Positions 1-9,199 of a stretch of 28,187 nucleotides of DNA are shown piece by piece. The notes under the pieces are model-generated. The model ran no database searches. It was not told the origin of the DNA and saw only the letters and a list, made by a program, of their open reading frames with translations. This DNA is from Gammaproteobacteria bacterium (GTDB lineage: Bacteria > Pseudomonadota > Gammaproteobacteria > Chromatiales > Chromatiaceae), in NCBI GenBank assembly GCA_019136395.1, contig JAGVUH010000191.1, forward strand, positions 1-28,187, read 5' to 3'. Numbering within the stretch: position 1 is the first letter of the stretch; each line of letters opens with the position of its first letter. The position numbers were made by a program, and so were the translations under genes.

Positions 1-1
1 C

Positions 2-1249
2 GGCATCCCCATCGCCCACAAGGACATCTTCTGCACCAAGGGCCTGAAGACCAGTTGCGGCTCGCGCATGCTGGATGCCTTCATCGCCCCCTACAACGCC
101 ACGGTGGTGGAGCGCCTGGATGCGGCCGGTGTGGTGATGCTGGGCAAGACCAACATGGACGAGTTCGCCATGGGCTCCTCCAACGAGACCAGCTGGTACG
201 GCCCGGTCAAAAATCCCTGGGATGAGACCCGGGTGCCGGGCGGCTCCTCCGGGGGCTCGGCGGCGGCGGTGGCGGCGCGGTTGTGCGCGGCGGCCACGGG
301 GACCGACACCGGCGGCTCCATCCGCCAGCCCGCCGCCCTCTGCGGCCTGACCGGCCTCAAGCCGACCTATGGACGGGTCTCCCGCTGGGGCATGATCGCC
401 TTCGCCTCCAGTCTCGACCAAGCGGGCCCCATGACCCGGAGCGCCGAGGATGCCGCCCTGCTGCTCCAGGCCATGGCCGGCTTTGACTCCAAGGATTCCA
501 CTAGCGCCCGGGAACCGGTGCCGGACTATCTGACCGGCATCGGCCTGGACCTCAAGGGGCTGCGCATCGGCCTGCCGAAGGAGTACTTCGGTGAAGGCCT
601 GGACGCCGGGGTGGCCGCCAGCATCGAGGCCGCCATTGCCGAGTACCGCCGTCTGGGGGCCGAGTTCAAGGACATCAGCCTGCCCAACAGCCCCCTCTCG
701 GTCCCGACTTATTATGTGGTGGCCCCCGCGGAGTGCTCCTCCAACCTGGCGCGCTTCGACGGGGTGCGCTACGGTCACCGCTGCCAGGACCCCCGGGATC
801 TGACCGACTTGTACACGCGCAGCCGGGCCGAGGGTTTCGGCGCCGAGGTCAAGCGGCGCGTCATGATCGGCACCTACGTCCTCTCCGCCGGTTATTACGA
901 CGCCTACTACCTCAAGGCCCAGAAACTGCGCCACCTGATCAGCGACGACTTCCGCCGCGCCTTCGCCGAGGTGGATGTGATCCTGGGTCCCACCAGCCCG
1001 ACCACCGCCTTTCCCCTCGGCGCCAAGGCGGACGACCCGGTGGCCATGTACCTCAACGACATCTATACCATCGCCACCAACCTGGCCGGCCTGCCGGGCC
1101 TATCCCTGCCCGTGGCCCCGGCGGCCGGCCTGCCCGTGGGCCTGCAACTCATCGGCGACTACTTCCAGGAGGCCCGATTGCTCAATGTCGCCCACAAGTT
1201 GCAGCAAGCAACGGACTGGCACCTGGCGTCACCGCCGCATTTTGACTAA
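2..1249 (+). CDS. gatA: GatA, glutamyl-tRNA(Gln)/aspartyl-tRNA(Asn) amidotransferase subunit A (5' end missing)
   Basis: Amidase subunit of the GatCAB complex, which converts Glu-tRNA(Gln) (or Asp-tRNA(Asn)) to the amidated form using ammonia released from glutamine. The frame is open from base 2, so the N-terminal part (about 70 residues in the family) lies outside the window; the internal Met at 68 is not the start. The Ser-cisSer-Lys triad of the amidase signature family is visible: Lys in the GIPIAHKD stretch at the window edge, Ser in [10 protein letters not shown] (about 239-268), and Ser in [10 protein letters not shown] (about 304-333). The C-terminus ([13 protein letters not shown], then TDWH) is normal. 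In many bacteria gatB follows gatA directly; here a dehydrogenase follows after 141 bp, so gatB must be elsewhere or upstream. Confidence 0.97.
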   Translation, partial: GIPIAHKDIFCTKGLKTSCGSRMLDAFIAPYNATVVERLDAAGVVMLGKTNMDEFAMGSSNETSWYGPVKNPWDETRVPGGSSGGSAAAVAARLCAAATGTDTGGSIRQPAALCGLTGLKPTYGRVSRWGMIAFASSLDQAGPMTRSAEDAALLLQAMAGFDSKDSTSAREPVPDYLTGIGLDLKGLRIGLPKEYFGEGLDAGVAASIEAAIAEYRRLGAEFKDISLPNSPLSVPTYYVVAPAECSSNLARFDGVRYGHRCQDPRDLTDLYTRSRAEGFGAEVKRRVMIGTYVLSAGYYDAYYLKAQKLRHLISDDFRRAFAEVDVILGPTSPTTAFPLGAKADDPVAMYLNDIYTIATNLAGLPGLSLPVAPAAGLPVGLQLIGDYFQEARLLNVAHKLQQATDWHLASPPHFD

Positions 1250-1390
1250 GCAACCGTCCATCCCTTGCTTGCCGAAGTCAGAGAGCCTTCCATCGGCCTG
1301 GGAGTAAGCGACTGATGACGGGACAAGCGTTCATGGACAGCCCCATCACCCGTTTCCCCACCACGGCCTGTAGGATCTCATAGGAACACC

Positions 1391-2356
1391 ATGCGGGGCC
1401 TCTGGCTGCAAGACGGTCGGTTGAGCGTACGCTCCGACCTGCCACTACCGATCCCTGGCCCGGATGAGGCCTTGGTGCGGGTGTGGTTGATGGGGATCTG
1501 CGCCACGGACCTGGAACTGCTCCGTGGCTATTACCCTTTCACCGGCATCCCCGGCCACGAGTTCGTCGGCGAGATCACCGCCGCCCCTGGCCAGCCCGGT
1601 CGCGTCGGCGAGCGGCTGGTGGGCGAGATCAATCTCCCCTGCGGCCAGTGCACCCCATGCCAGGCCGGGCGGGGCAACCACTGTGAGCGGCGGCGGGTAC
1701 TGGGCATCCGGGAGCATGACGGCGCCTGCGCTGAGTACCTGGTCCTGCCGCTTACCAACCTCCACCGGGTACCGGACGGGATCCCGGACGAGGCCGCGGT
1801 CTTCTGCGAACCCTTGGCGGCGGCCCTGCGCCTTCATGAGCAGCGGCCCATGCAACCCGGCGAGCGGGTCCTGGTAGTGGGCGCCGGCCGCCTGGGGCAG
1901 CTCATCGCCCTGAGCCTGGCCGGGGGGGATTTTTCCCTCCAGGTGGTGGCGCGTCACCCCCGCCAGCGCGCCCTGCTGGAGGCGGCAGGCATCGCCTGGC
2001 TCGCCGAGGACCAGGTGACCGCGGGCGCCTGGGACCTGGTGGTGGAGGCCAGCGGCACCCCCGCCGGTTTCGCCCTGGCCCGCCAGGCCCTGCGCGCCGC
2101 CGGCACCCTGATCCTGAAAAGCACGTATGCCGGCCCCGCCGAGGTCGACCTGTCCCGCCTGGTGGTGGACGAGATCACCCTCATCGGCTCCCGCTGTGGC
2201 CCCTTCCCCGCCGCCCTGGACCGCCTGCGGCAGGGCCTGGACCCGCGGCCCCTGATCGACGCCCGCTACCCCCTCGCCCAGGCCGTCGCCGCCTTCGACC
2301 AGGCCGCCCGGCCCGGTGCCCTGAAAATCCTCATCGACTGTCGCGACGCGACCTGA
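1391..2356 (+). CDS. Zinc-dependent alcohol dehydrogenase-like protein (MDR superfamily)
   Basis: A 321-residue medium-chain dehydrogenase/reductase that probably oxidises an alcohol or polyol with NAD(P); the substrate cannot be read from sequence. The N-terminal GroES-like domain has the catalytic zinc ligands Cys37 (GICATD) and His56-Glu57 (GHEF), and the structural zinc cluster Cys84, Cys87, Cys90 and Cys98 (C-x2-C-x2-C-x7-C). Glu140 sits in the usual CEP position. The Rossmann dinucleotide motif VGAGRLGQ is at about 163-170. The ATG is preceded by AGGA at about 6 bp. It follows gatA by 141 bp and converges on budA with only 44 bp between stops, where I see no clear terminator. Length is at the short end of the family but all domains are present. 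Confidence 0.9.
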   Translation: MRGLWLQDGRLSVRSDLPLPIPGPDEALVRVWLMGICATDLELLRGYYPFTGIPGHEFVGEITAAPGQPGRVGERLVGEINLPCGQCTPCQAGRGNHCERRRVLGIREHDGACAEYLVLPLTNLHRVPDGIPDEAAVFCEPLAAALRLHEQRPMQPGERVLVVGAGRLGQLIALSLAGGDFSLQVVARHPRQRALLEAAGIAWLAEDQVTAGAWDLVVEASGTPAGFALARQALRAAGTLILKSTYAGPAEVDLSRLVVDEITLIGSRCGPFPAALDRLRQGLDPRPLIDARYPLAQAVAAFDQAARPGALKILIDCRDAT

Positions 2357-2400
2357 AGACCGCTGACCGGAAGGCCTTTACCCGCCACCAAGGTACCCAT

Positions 2401-3111
2401 TCAGTGCTCCGCCTCCTTCAAATCCGCCGAGGTATCCCGGTCCAAGTCGGCGGTGAGGTAGTCCAGGGTCAGGGGCAGGCCCAGCTCCAGGCGGGCGATG
2501 TGCTGGAGGCTGATGCGGATCTGACGTGGCCGGCACTCCAGCAGGTGGCCGCCGTGGCGCTTGTCGGCGGTGAGAAAGTGCAGGTGATAGCCGGGGACGG
2601 CGACAGACTGCATGAAGCCGGGGGTCCAGAAGCCGACCATGCTGCCCTCGATGTCGCTAAACTCGAACTCCGGCTGCTCCCGCGCCACCTCCACCAGGGG
2701 CCGGTAGGCATCCTGGCGCGGCACCGAGCGGGTGCGGACGTAGTCGAAGCGCCCGTCGAGGCGCAAGGCGTAGAGCATGTTCTTGGACGGCAGCAGGCGG
2801 TCGAAGAGGGCCAGCAGGCCCGGATAGTCCAGAGGCTGGTCGATCTCCTCCACGCTGTAGGGGCGGAAGAAGGTGATGCAGGCAAAGGGGGTGCGGGTCT
2901 CGTCCGGGACCTCGTAGGCATTGCCGTCGGACCGAAGTTGGTAGACCTGGCTGTCCATGACCACCATCTCGCCGTCCAGGTCATTGAAGGTGCCGAGGCC
3001 GAAGTCGCCGCGGGCGAGGATGTCGGCGATGGTGGTGTCTTGCCGGTAGAGGCCCTCCACCAGGGCGTTCACCGGGGCCGTGACATAGAGCAGGGTGTTG
3101 CGGGCATTCAT
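2401..3111 (-). CDS. budA: Alpha-acetolactate decarboxylase
   Basis: Converts 2-acetolactate to (R)-acetoin and CO2 in the cytoplasm, a pH-neutral overflow route from pyruvate. At 236 residues it has the normal family length. Recognised by GDFGLGTFNDLDGEMV (35-50) and the zinc site YHLHFLTADKRHGGHL, in which His176, His178 and His189 have the same 2 and 11 residue steps as the three zinc histidines described for the Brevibacillus enzyme. The start codon overlaps the stop of the upstream STAS gene in an ATGA, so translation is probably coupled. No acetolactate synthase (budB/alsS) or LysR regulator is next to it, which is unlike the classical bud operon, so acetolactate would come from the branched-chain pathway or from a remote gene. 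Confidence 0.93.
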   Translation of the reverse strand: MNARNTLLYVTAPVNALVEGLYRQDTTIADILARGDFGLGTFNDLDGEMVVMDSQVYQLRSDGNAYEVPDETRTPFACITFFRPYSVEEIDQPLDYPGLLALFDRLLPSKNMLYALRLDGRFDYVRTRSVPRQDAYRPLVEVAREQPEFEFSDIEGSMVGFWTPGFMQSVAVPGYHLHFLTADKRHGGHLLECRPRQIRISLQHIARLELGLPLTLDYLTADLDRDTSADLKEAEH

Positions 3112-3443
3112 GACGGCATGGCCTCCAGGGCTTGGGCGCGGGTGTCGACGACCTCCATCAGGCCGAGAAAGCCGCTGATCTCCAGGACCTCGCGGATGGG
3201 CTGGCTGACCTGACAGAGGATCAGGCGGCCCTCGTCCTTGCCGATCTGCTTCGCGGCCATGAGCAGGAGGCGCAGCCCGGCGCTGGAGAGAAAGTCCAGG
3301 GCGCTAAAATCCAGCACCAGATGGGAGCAGGTCGCCAGCCGCTCCATGAGCTGTTTCTCGAAGACGGGGGCGGTGGTGCTGTCCAGACGGCCTTGGGGGG
3401 CGATGACCAGCACCTTGCCGTGATGGGATTCGTGCAGTTCCAC
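3108..3443 (-). CDS. STAS-domain protein (anti-sigma factor antagonist-like)
   Basis: A single STAS domain of 111 residues, of the SpoIIAA/RsbV type that binds a partner switching kinase when unphosphorylated. The phosphorylatable serine region is clear: LDFLSSAGLRLLL, with Ser53 and Ser54. I choose the GTG at 3443 rather than the upstream ATG at 3485, because AGGAG lies 7 bp ahead of the GTG and because the 14 extra residues do not look like STAS sequence. The stop overlaps the budA start (ATGA). No anti-sigma kinase or PP2C phosphatase is nearby, so the partner is unknown. Alternative: a stand-alone STAS that controls a transporter or cyclase. Confidence 0.85.
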   Translation of the reverse strand: MELHESHHGKVLVIAPQGRLDSTTAPVFEKQLMERLATCSHLVLDFSALDFLSSAGLRLLLMAAKQIGKDEGRLILCQVSQPIREVLEISGFLGLMEVVDTRAQALEAMPS

Positions 3444-3561
3444 TTGGCGACTCCTGTAAGGGGTTGATTGTTTCGAGGGGGCCACCGCCGACCGGGATGG
3501 GCCGTGGCCGAGACGTGAATAATGAGTAAGCGGTTATCACCACCCGTTCAGGGGTAAGTAT

Positions 3562-3577
3562 AGCCATCACCGTGCCA
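3562..3577 (-). promoter_or_regulatory. Sigma-54-like promoter for the STAS-budA pair
   Basis: On the minus strand the sequence TGGCACG-GTGA-TGGCT fits the -24/-12 consensus TGGCACG-N4-TTGCA/T with one mismatch in the core and correct GG to GC spacing. It would start transcription near 3550, about 105 nt before the GTG of the STAS gene. A TATACT at 3557-3562 overlaps and could be a sigma-70 -10 box instead, but no good -35 accompanies it. No enhancer-binding protein gene is in the window. Confidence 0.4.
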
Positions 3578-3625
3578 TTGCCTGACCGAAAACCGACAGG
3601 CCCTGAGTGGATTAGCGCCTGGTCG

Positions 3626-3736
3626 TAATCGTTCACACCCTGCACTGACTGGGCGAGCATGGGTAGTGCAAGTCACTGAGTCTCTTGCTCCCTACCTCTG
3701 GTGAGGGAGGGCTGGGGAGAGGGGGCTGAACGGTTA
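3626..3736. repeat. Dispersed ~112-bp element with terminal inverted repeats, copy A
   Basis: Starts TAATCGTTCACACCC and ends with the near-complement GGGGCTGAACGGTTA (12 of 15 positions pair), giving imperfect terminal inverted repeats. Inside is a G-rich arm with CTCCCT and AGGGAG that can pair. It aligns end to end with copy B at 10651-10764, and its right end matches copy C at 19331-19359. No coding capacity, so it is a MITE-like or REP-like element. It fills most of the 310-bp gap between the STAS gene and the RND permease. Confidence 0.7.
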
Positions 3737-3753
3737 TCCTGGTCATAGCCTGG

Positions 3754-6749
3754 TCATTCCGGCCGCGCCGCCTCCTCTGCCGCCAGGCGCCGGGCGACGG
3801 CGCCGGGGGAGCCGGTGCGGCGGGCCAGGACCTGGTAGGCCACCGGCACCACGAAGAGGGTGAAGAGGGTGGCGGCCAGGACTCCGGCGAGGATGACGGT
3901 GCCGATGACCAGGCGGGTCTCGTAGCCGGCGCCGGCGCTGAGCAGCAACGGCAGGGCGCCGGCGGCGGTGGTGACGCCGGTCATGACGATGGGCCTGAGG
4001 CGGATCTCCGCGGCCTCGCGCAGGGCGGTATCGAAGTCGCGGCCCTCGTCGCGCAACTGGTTGGCGAACTCGACGATGAGAATGCCGTTCTTCGCCGCCA
4101 GGCCCACTAGCATGATGAGCCCGATCTGGCTATAGAGGTTCAGGCTCTGACCGCTGAGCCAGAGGGCGAGCAGAGCGCCGGCCATGGCCAGGGGCACGGT
4201 GAGCATGATCACCAGGGGGTGGACCCAGCTCTCGAACTGGGCGGCCAGCACCAGGTAGACCACCACCAGACCAAGAAGAAAGACGAAGAGCACCCCCGCG
4301 GTGCCGGTGCGAAAGTCACGGGACTGGCCCTTATAGTCCACCCGCGCCCCCTCCGGCAAGTGCTCCCGTACCAGTCCCTCCAGATAGTCCAGGGCCGCCC
4401 CCAGGGGGAGCTTGTCCTCCAGATTGGCCTCGATCGTGATGGCGCGCAGCCGGTTGTAACGGTTGAGGGTGCGGGAATCCGCCCATTCGGTCACCGTGAT
4501 CAGATTGGCCAGGGGGATATGCTGGTGACCTGACGGGAACCGAGCATGGTCTCCAGGGTGCGGCCGATGGTGGCGGCGGTGACGCCGAGGTCCGCCGCCC
4601 GCGCCTGGTCGATGGTGACCCGCAACTGAGGCTTGGTCTCCTTATAGTCCCAGTCGAGGTTGGTCAGGCCCGGGTTGTCCGCTGCGATCCGCTCCAGCAG
4701 CAGGTCCCGCCATTGGGCCAGTTCCTCGTAGGTGCCGCCGCCGATGACGAACTGCACCGGCTTCTGGATGCGAGCGCCGAAGCCCTGGCGCATGAGGGGT
4801 ACGGCCCGCACCCCGGGCAGGTCGGCGAGGCCGGCGCGCACCTCGTCCATGATGACCCAGGCGGAACGGCGCTGGCCGAAGTCGCTCAGCGTCAGGATGG
4901 CGATGCCGGTGTTGAAGGTCTGGGTGCCCTCGAAACCGCGGGGGGTGCGCACCAGCAGGCGGCTGGCCTCGCCACTGTCGATGTAGGGCATCAGGCGGCG
5001 CTCGATCTCGTCCAGGTATTCCTTCATGTAGGCGTAAGAGGCCCCCTCGGGGCCGCTGACCTGGACGAAAAAGCTGCCGCGATCCTCCTTGGGGGTGTAC
5101 TCCCGCGGCAGTTCCCGCAGTAGCCAGGCCGCCCCGGCCAGGGTGGCGACCAGCAGCGGGGCCACCACCCAGGCATGGCGCAGCAGCCAGCACAGCAGTT
5201 GCCCGTAGCCGTTCCGCACCCACAGAAAGGCGGCGTCCAGGGCCTGGCTCAGGCGTGCCGGGGCGTGGCGGTCCGGCAGCACCTTGGAGGCCAGCATGGG
5301 CGACAGGGTCAGGGCCACCAGGGTGGAGAAGGCGACGGCAGCGGCCATGGTCAGGGCGAACTCGGAGAAGAGCCGCCCCAGGTCCCCCTCCAGGAAGGCG
5401 ATGGGGACGAAGACCGCCACCAGCACGATGGAGGTGGCCAGGACGGCGAAGCCCACCTGGCGGGTGCCGCGGTAGGCCGCCACCAGCCGGGTCTCGCCGT
5501 ACTCGACCATGCGCCGGTGGATGTTCTCCAGAACGACGATGGCGTCATCCACCACCAGGCCGATGGCCAGGACCAGGGCCAGCAGGGTGAGGATATTGAT
5601 GGAGAAGCCCAGGGCCCAGAGGGCGATGAAGGTGGCGATGAGGGACACGGGCACCACCACCGCTGGCACCAGGGTGGCGCGGCCGTTGCCAAGGAAGAGA
5701 AAGATAACCCCCACCACCAGCACGATGGCCAGGCCCAGGGTCTTGTAGACCTCGTGCACGGCACCGCGCACGAACACCGAGGAGTCATAGCTCTGGTGGA
5801 GTTTCATGCCCTCCGGCAGGGTGGCATTGAGGCGCTCCGCCTCGGCCTTGGCCGCCTCCGCCACCGCCAGGGTGTTGGCGGTGGACTGCTTGACGATGCC
5901 GATGCCCACCATGGGCTGGCCATTGCCGCGAAAGGAGAGGCGGTCCTCGTCCGTGCCCAGCTCCACCCGGGCCACGTCGCCCAGGCGCACCAGGTAACCG
6001 TCCTCGCCCCGGGCCAGGGTCAGGCGGGCGAAGTCCTCGGCGCTGTTGTAGGCGCGCTCGGTGCGCACGCTGAACTGGCGCTGGCGCGACTCCACGCCGC
6101 CCGCCGGCAGTTCCAGGTTCTCCGCCCGCAGGGCCGCCTCCACCTCCGCCACCGTCAGGCCCCGTGCCGCCAGGGCCTGGCGGTCGAGCCAGACACGCAG
6201 GGCGAAGGTCTGACGGCCACCCACCCGTACCCGCGCCACGCCGTCGATGACCGAGAAGCGATCCACCAGGTAGCGGCGGGCGAAGTCGCTGAGCTCCGGG
6301 ATGGTGAGCCGGTCGCTGGCCAGGTTGAACCAGAGGATGACGTCCTCGTTGGCGTCCACCTTCTGGATCTCCGGCGGCTCCGCCTCGTCCGGCAGGTCGT
6401 CGCTGACCCGCGCCACCCGGTCGCGGACGTCGTTGGCGGCGGCGTCGATATCCCGGCCGACATCGAACTTGATGGTGATGTTGGAGCGCCCGTCCTCGCT
6501 CAGTGACTCGATGGTGTCGATACCCTCCAGCCCCGCCACCTGGTCCTCGACGAGGCGGGTGATGCGCGTCTCCACCACGTTGGCCGCGGCGCCGGGGTAA
6601 CGGGTCTCCACCGAGACCACCGGCGGGTCGATGTCCGGGTATTCGCGCAGGGGCAGGCGGTCGAAGGCCAGCAGGCCGAAGGCGATGAGCAGCAGGGAAA
6701 TGACCGCCGCCAGGACCGGGCGCTTGACGGCGACGTCGGAGAGGATCAT
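3754..6749 (-). pseudogene. RND efflux permease (HAE1/AcrB type), broken by a frame-shifting deletion
   Basis: Inner-membrane proton-driven drug/solute exporter that would work with the adaptor just upstream and an outer-membrane TolC-type channel, which is not encoded here. The first part (6749 to 4500) has the usual start SDVAVKRPVLAAVISLLL, the TM4 proton-relay pair in GLVVDDAIVVLENIHRR, and docking and porter domains. It then runs VTSISPWPI-stop. The second part (from about 4530 to 3754) resumes in another frame at IPLANLITVTEWADSRTLNRYN and holds the last transmembrane segments. About 38 residues that normally link these are missing (my estimate 110-115 nt), in the porter/docking region. 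The remaining length of 2996 nt plus about 112-115 gives the roughly 1036 codons expected. As written it cannot make a functional pump; both halves are otherwise undegraded, so the break is recent or a sequence error. Confidence 0.88.
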
Positions 6750-6831
6750 GGCCGAGCTTTCCGGGCTTGCGCCTGGGCGACCTCAGGGTCCGGCGGCACG
6801 GCGGCCCCATTCAGCGGGAACCCTGGGCGGA

Positions 6832-7950
6832 TCATTTGGCGGCCTCCAGGATTTCCCGCAGTGACCGGGTGCCGTCATCCACGGCCAGGACCCGGACCAC
6901 CTGGCCAGGCCGGACCTTGTCGGTGCCATGGGTGATGACCCGTTCCCCCGCCACCAGGCCGGTGGTGACTTCCACCGTGCCGGGACGGCGGGCGCCGATC
7001 ACGATCCGCCGTTCCTCGACCTTGTCGCCCGCCCCCACCACCAGGACGCGATGATCCTTGCCCCGCTGCAGGAGGGCGGCCTCGGGGATGGCCAGGCCCT
7101 GGCGGGGGTTGCGCGGCACCTCCACCCGCATGAGCAGGCCAGGCTTGAGGTCCCGCTCCGGGTTGGGCAGCAGGGCACGCACCTGGATGGCGCGGGTGAC
7201 GGGATCGACCCGGCTGTCGATGGCGGCGATGGCGCCGCTAAACACCCGTTCACCCAGGGCCTGGGCGCGGGCCTGGATGACCAGCCCCGGTTGCAGATCA
7301 GGCAGGTAGAGGCTGGGCAGGGCGAAGTCCAGCTTCATGCGGTCGTCGTCGTCCAGGGTGGCGATGAGATCGCCGGGCCGCACCAGGGCCCCGGCGCTGA
7401 TGTTGCGCAGGCCAATGACCCCGGCGAAGGGGGCCTTGATCAGGCGATCGGCCAGGCGGGATTCGATGGCCACCAGTTGGGCGCGGGCGGCGTCCAGGTC
7501 GCGACGGCGCTCATCGAGCAGGGACTCGGAGGCGGCGCGCTGGGTCGCCAGGGCCTTGACCCGGTCGTACTGGCGCTCCGCCTCCGCCACCCGCGCCTGG
7601 CCTTCCTCCAGCAGGGCGTGCTCCTCGGCGCTGGTCATCTCCACCAGCACCTGCCCCGCCGTCACCCGCTGGCCATCGTCGAAGTGCAGGGCGGAGACCG
7701 TCTCGGTGACGTTGGCGGTGAGGTTGACGGATTCCAGGGCCTTGAGGGTCCCCAGGGCCTCCACCGGGTCGGCGAAGGCCTCTAGCCGGGCCTCGGCGAC
7801 GATGACGGGGATGGCCTGGGGGGCCACCTGGGATTGCGCCATCGCCAGGGGCGTGAAGGTGGAACCGAGCACCAGGCCCCAGACCAGGGGCCCAACCAAC
7901 GGCGGTAGAGCGAATAGGGCGCGGAAGGTAGTCATTGGCATCGGATTCAT
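6832..7950 (-). CDS. RND periplasmic adaptor (membrane fusion protein, HlyD/AcrA family)
   Basis: A 372-residue adaptor that bridges an RND pump and an outer-membrane channel. The N-terminus has a hydrophobic export signal (about 8-38, ending TPLAMA). Two half-lipoyl segments (VSALHFDDGQRVTAGQVLVEM and APFAGVIGLRNISAGALVRPGDLIATL) flank a coiled-coil hairpin rich in Glu, Ala and Arg (about 105-165). A beta-barrel and membrane-proximal domain follow (RVDPVTRAIQVRALLPN; LKPGLLMRVEV; IPEAALLQRG). There is no lipobox Cys, so it is probably anchored by its N-terminal helix or free in the periplasm. It is intact and 82 bp upstream of the broken permease, so it has probably lost its partner if that break is real. 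Confidence 0.93.
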   Translation of the reverse strand: MNPMPMTTFRALFALPPLVGPLVWGLVLGSTFTPLAMAQSQVAPQAIPVIVAEARLEAFADPVEALGTLKALESVNLTANVTETVSALHFDDGQRVTAGQVLVEMTSAEEHALLEEGQARVAEAERQYDRVKALATQRAASESLLDERRRDLDAARAQLVAIESRLADRLIKAPFAGVIGLRNISAGALVRPGDLIATLDDDDRMKLDFALPSLYLPDLQPGLVIQARAQALGERVFSGAIAAIDSRVDPVTRAIQVRALLPNPERDLKPGLLMRVEVPRNPRQGLAIPEAALLQRGKDHRVLVVGAGDKVEERRIVIGARRPGTVEVTTGLVAGERVITHGTDKVRPGQVVRVLAVDDGTRSLREILEAAK

Positions 7951-8001
7951 TGACCCTCACTAGCCTCAGTGGTCCGCCGATCCGGCGATGCGCGTATGGT
8001 C

Positions 8002-8156
8002 TTAGGCGAGGATATCACTGGCATAGCGAATGGCGTCGTCGCACTGCAAGAATCCGTAGTGCTCGAAGGCGGCCACCTCCACATGACCGTTGGCATCACG
8101 ATTTCATTTCCTGCTTGGCTAGCGCTGACAACTCGCCATCGCGGATTCGTTTTCAC
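8002..8156 (-). pseudogene. Tiny ORF coupled to the diguanylate cyclase, apparently with a 1-nt frameshift
   Basis: A GTG follows the TGA of the cyclase gene without a gap (TGAGTG), which suggests reinitiation. The frame reads VKTNPRWRVVSASQAGNEIV and then becomes odd (MPTVMWRW). One base to the side the reading is protein-like to a TAA: DANGHVEVAAFEHYGFLQCD, then DAIRYASDILA. If one base is missing near 8095 (GTGGAT instead of the observed GTGAT), the two parts join into a 51-residue acidic protein. I do not recognise the family. The alternative is non-coding spacer with chance ORFs. Confidence 0.35.
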
Positions 8157-9173
8157 TCACTCCGCCAGGCGGACCCGGTTTCGCCCCGCGGCCTTGGCGG
8201 CGTAGAGGGCATCGTCCGCGCGCTTGAGCCAGGTATCCAGTGACTCCTTGGGCTGCCATTGCGCCAAACCAAAAGAGGCCGTCACCCACCCCGCCACCGG
8301 GAAGGGTGACTCAGCCACCAGGGCCCGGAGTTTTTCCGCCACCTGCAGGGCCTCCGCCGCCCCGCAATGGGGCAGTAACAAGACGAATTCCTCTCCCCCC
8401 CAGCGTGCCAGGACGTCAACCGCGCGCAGGTGAGCGCGGATGCGCCGGATCAGTTCGATCAGCACCTCATCGCCGACCAGGTGGCCATGGGTGTCGTTGA
8501 TCGCCTTGAAATGGTCGATATCGAAGATCAGCAGCGACAAGGGTTGCTGATAACGCTCGGCGCGCCCCATTTCCCCGACCAGGGTCTCTTCGAGGTGGGC
8601 GCGGTTCCAGGCCCCGGTGAGGCGGTCCGTGGTCGCCAGGCGCTGTAGTTCCGCATTGGCGGCCTGGAGGGCCGCTTCGGCCCCCAGGCGGGTTTCGATC
8701 TCCCGTTGGAGCATGGCCGCCCGCTGGCGCTCCGTAAAGGAAAAGGCATCGATGAGCAGCTTGCTGATCAGCAAAAATAGCAAGGCATTCAAGGGGACAA
8801 ATATCGCCGCCAGCCCGAAATGGCTTGGGAGATCCAGGAGATGGGCCTGGTTGAGCGCCAGCAAGCGACCCAGGGGATAGCGGCTGGCCCCGATTAGCAA
8901 CTGGGCGATCAGGACCAGACGCAGCCCCCTGAGGGGAATGGCCGTCTGCTGCCTGCCGAGCAGCACCAGTTCAACGAGTGCCCAGGAGGAGAGGGTCAGT
9001 TGTAACAGCGCCAGCAGAAAATGCTGGGACTCGTACAAATCGTTGAAATCGAGGACTTCAAAGGTGTAATTGATCAGGAACACCAGGACGGAGAGCAGCC
9101 AGACCGTCCGCAGCGGGGTCGCCGTCGGTGAGGGGCTGGTGTCGCCGGCAGTGATGGGGACGTCAAGCTTCAT
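8157..9173 (-). CDS. Membrane diguanylate cyclase (GGDEF domain)
   Basis: Makes cyclic di-GMP from two GTP. The 338-residue protein has about five hydrophobic segments (roughly 22-40, 52-72, 84-96, 104-112 weak, and 119-142) forming an uncharacterised membrane sensor. A short coiled coil (about 148-182) leads into a GGDEF domain that begins at DRLTGAWNR. The active-site motif is GGEEF (259-263), metal-binding residues are present in FDIDHFKAIND, and an intact inhibitory site RxxD (RAVD, 250-253) lies five residues upstream, so product feedback is expected. There is no EAL domain. Upstream (9200-9325) lies a tandem 63-bp repeat. Confidence 0.94.
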   Translation of the reverse strand: MKLDVPITAGDTSPSPTATPLRTVWLLSVLVFLINYTFEVLDFNDLYESQHFLLALLQLTLSSWALVELVLLGRQQTAIPLRGLRLVLIAQLLIGASRYPLGRLLALNQAHLLDLPSHFGLAAIFVPLNALLFLLISKLLIDAFSFTERQRAAMLQREIETRLGAEAALQAANAELQRLATTDRLTGAWNRAHLEETLVGEMGRAERYQQPLSLLIFDIDHFKAINDTHGHLVGDEVLIELIRRIRAHLRAVDVLARWGGEEFVLLLPHCGAAEALQVAEKLRALVAESPFPVAGWVTASFGLAQWQPKESLDTWLKRADDALYAAKAAGRNRVRLAE

Positions 9174-9199
9174 GCTGGCGCTTTTGAGGGATCTGAACT

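Noticed and set aside
3444..3485. STAS start at the ATG at 3485
   Set aside because: The GTG at 3443 has AGGAG at 7 bp and removes a non-STAS extension.
4500..4540. Programmed ribosomal frameshift in the RND gene
   Set aside because: About 38 conserved residues are absent, so a simple slip could not restore the protein, and there is no slippery heptamer at the junction.
5175..6506. Long plus-strand open frame (443 codons) opposite the RND permease
   Set aside because: Gln/His/Gly-rich composition typical of an antisense shadow in GC-rich DNA; the minus strand encodes a clear RND protein.
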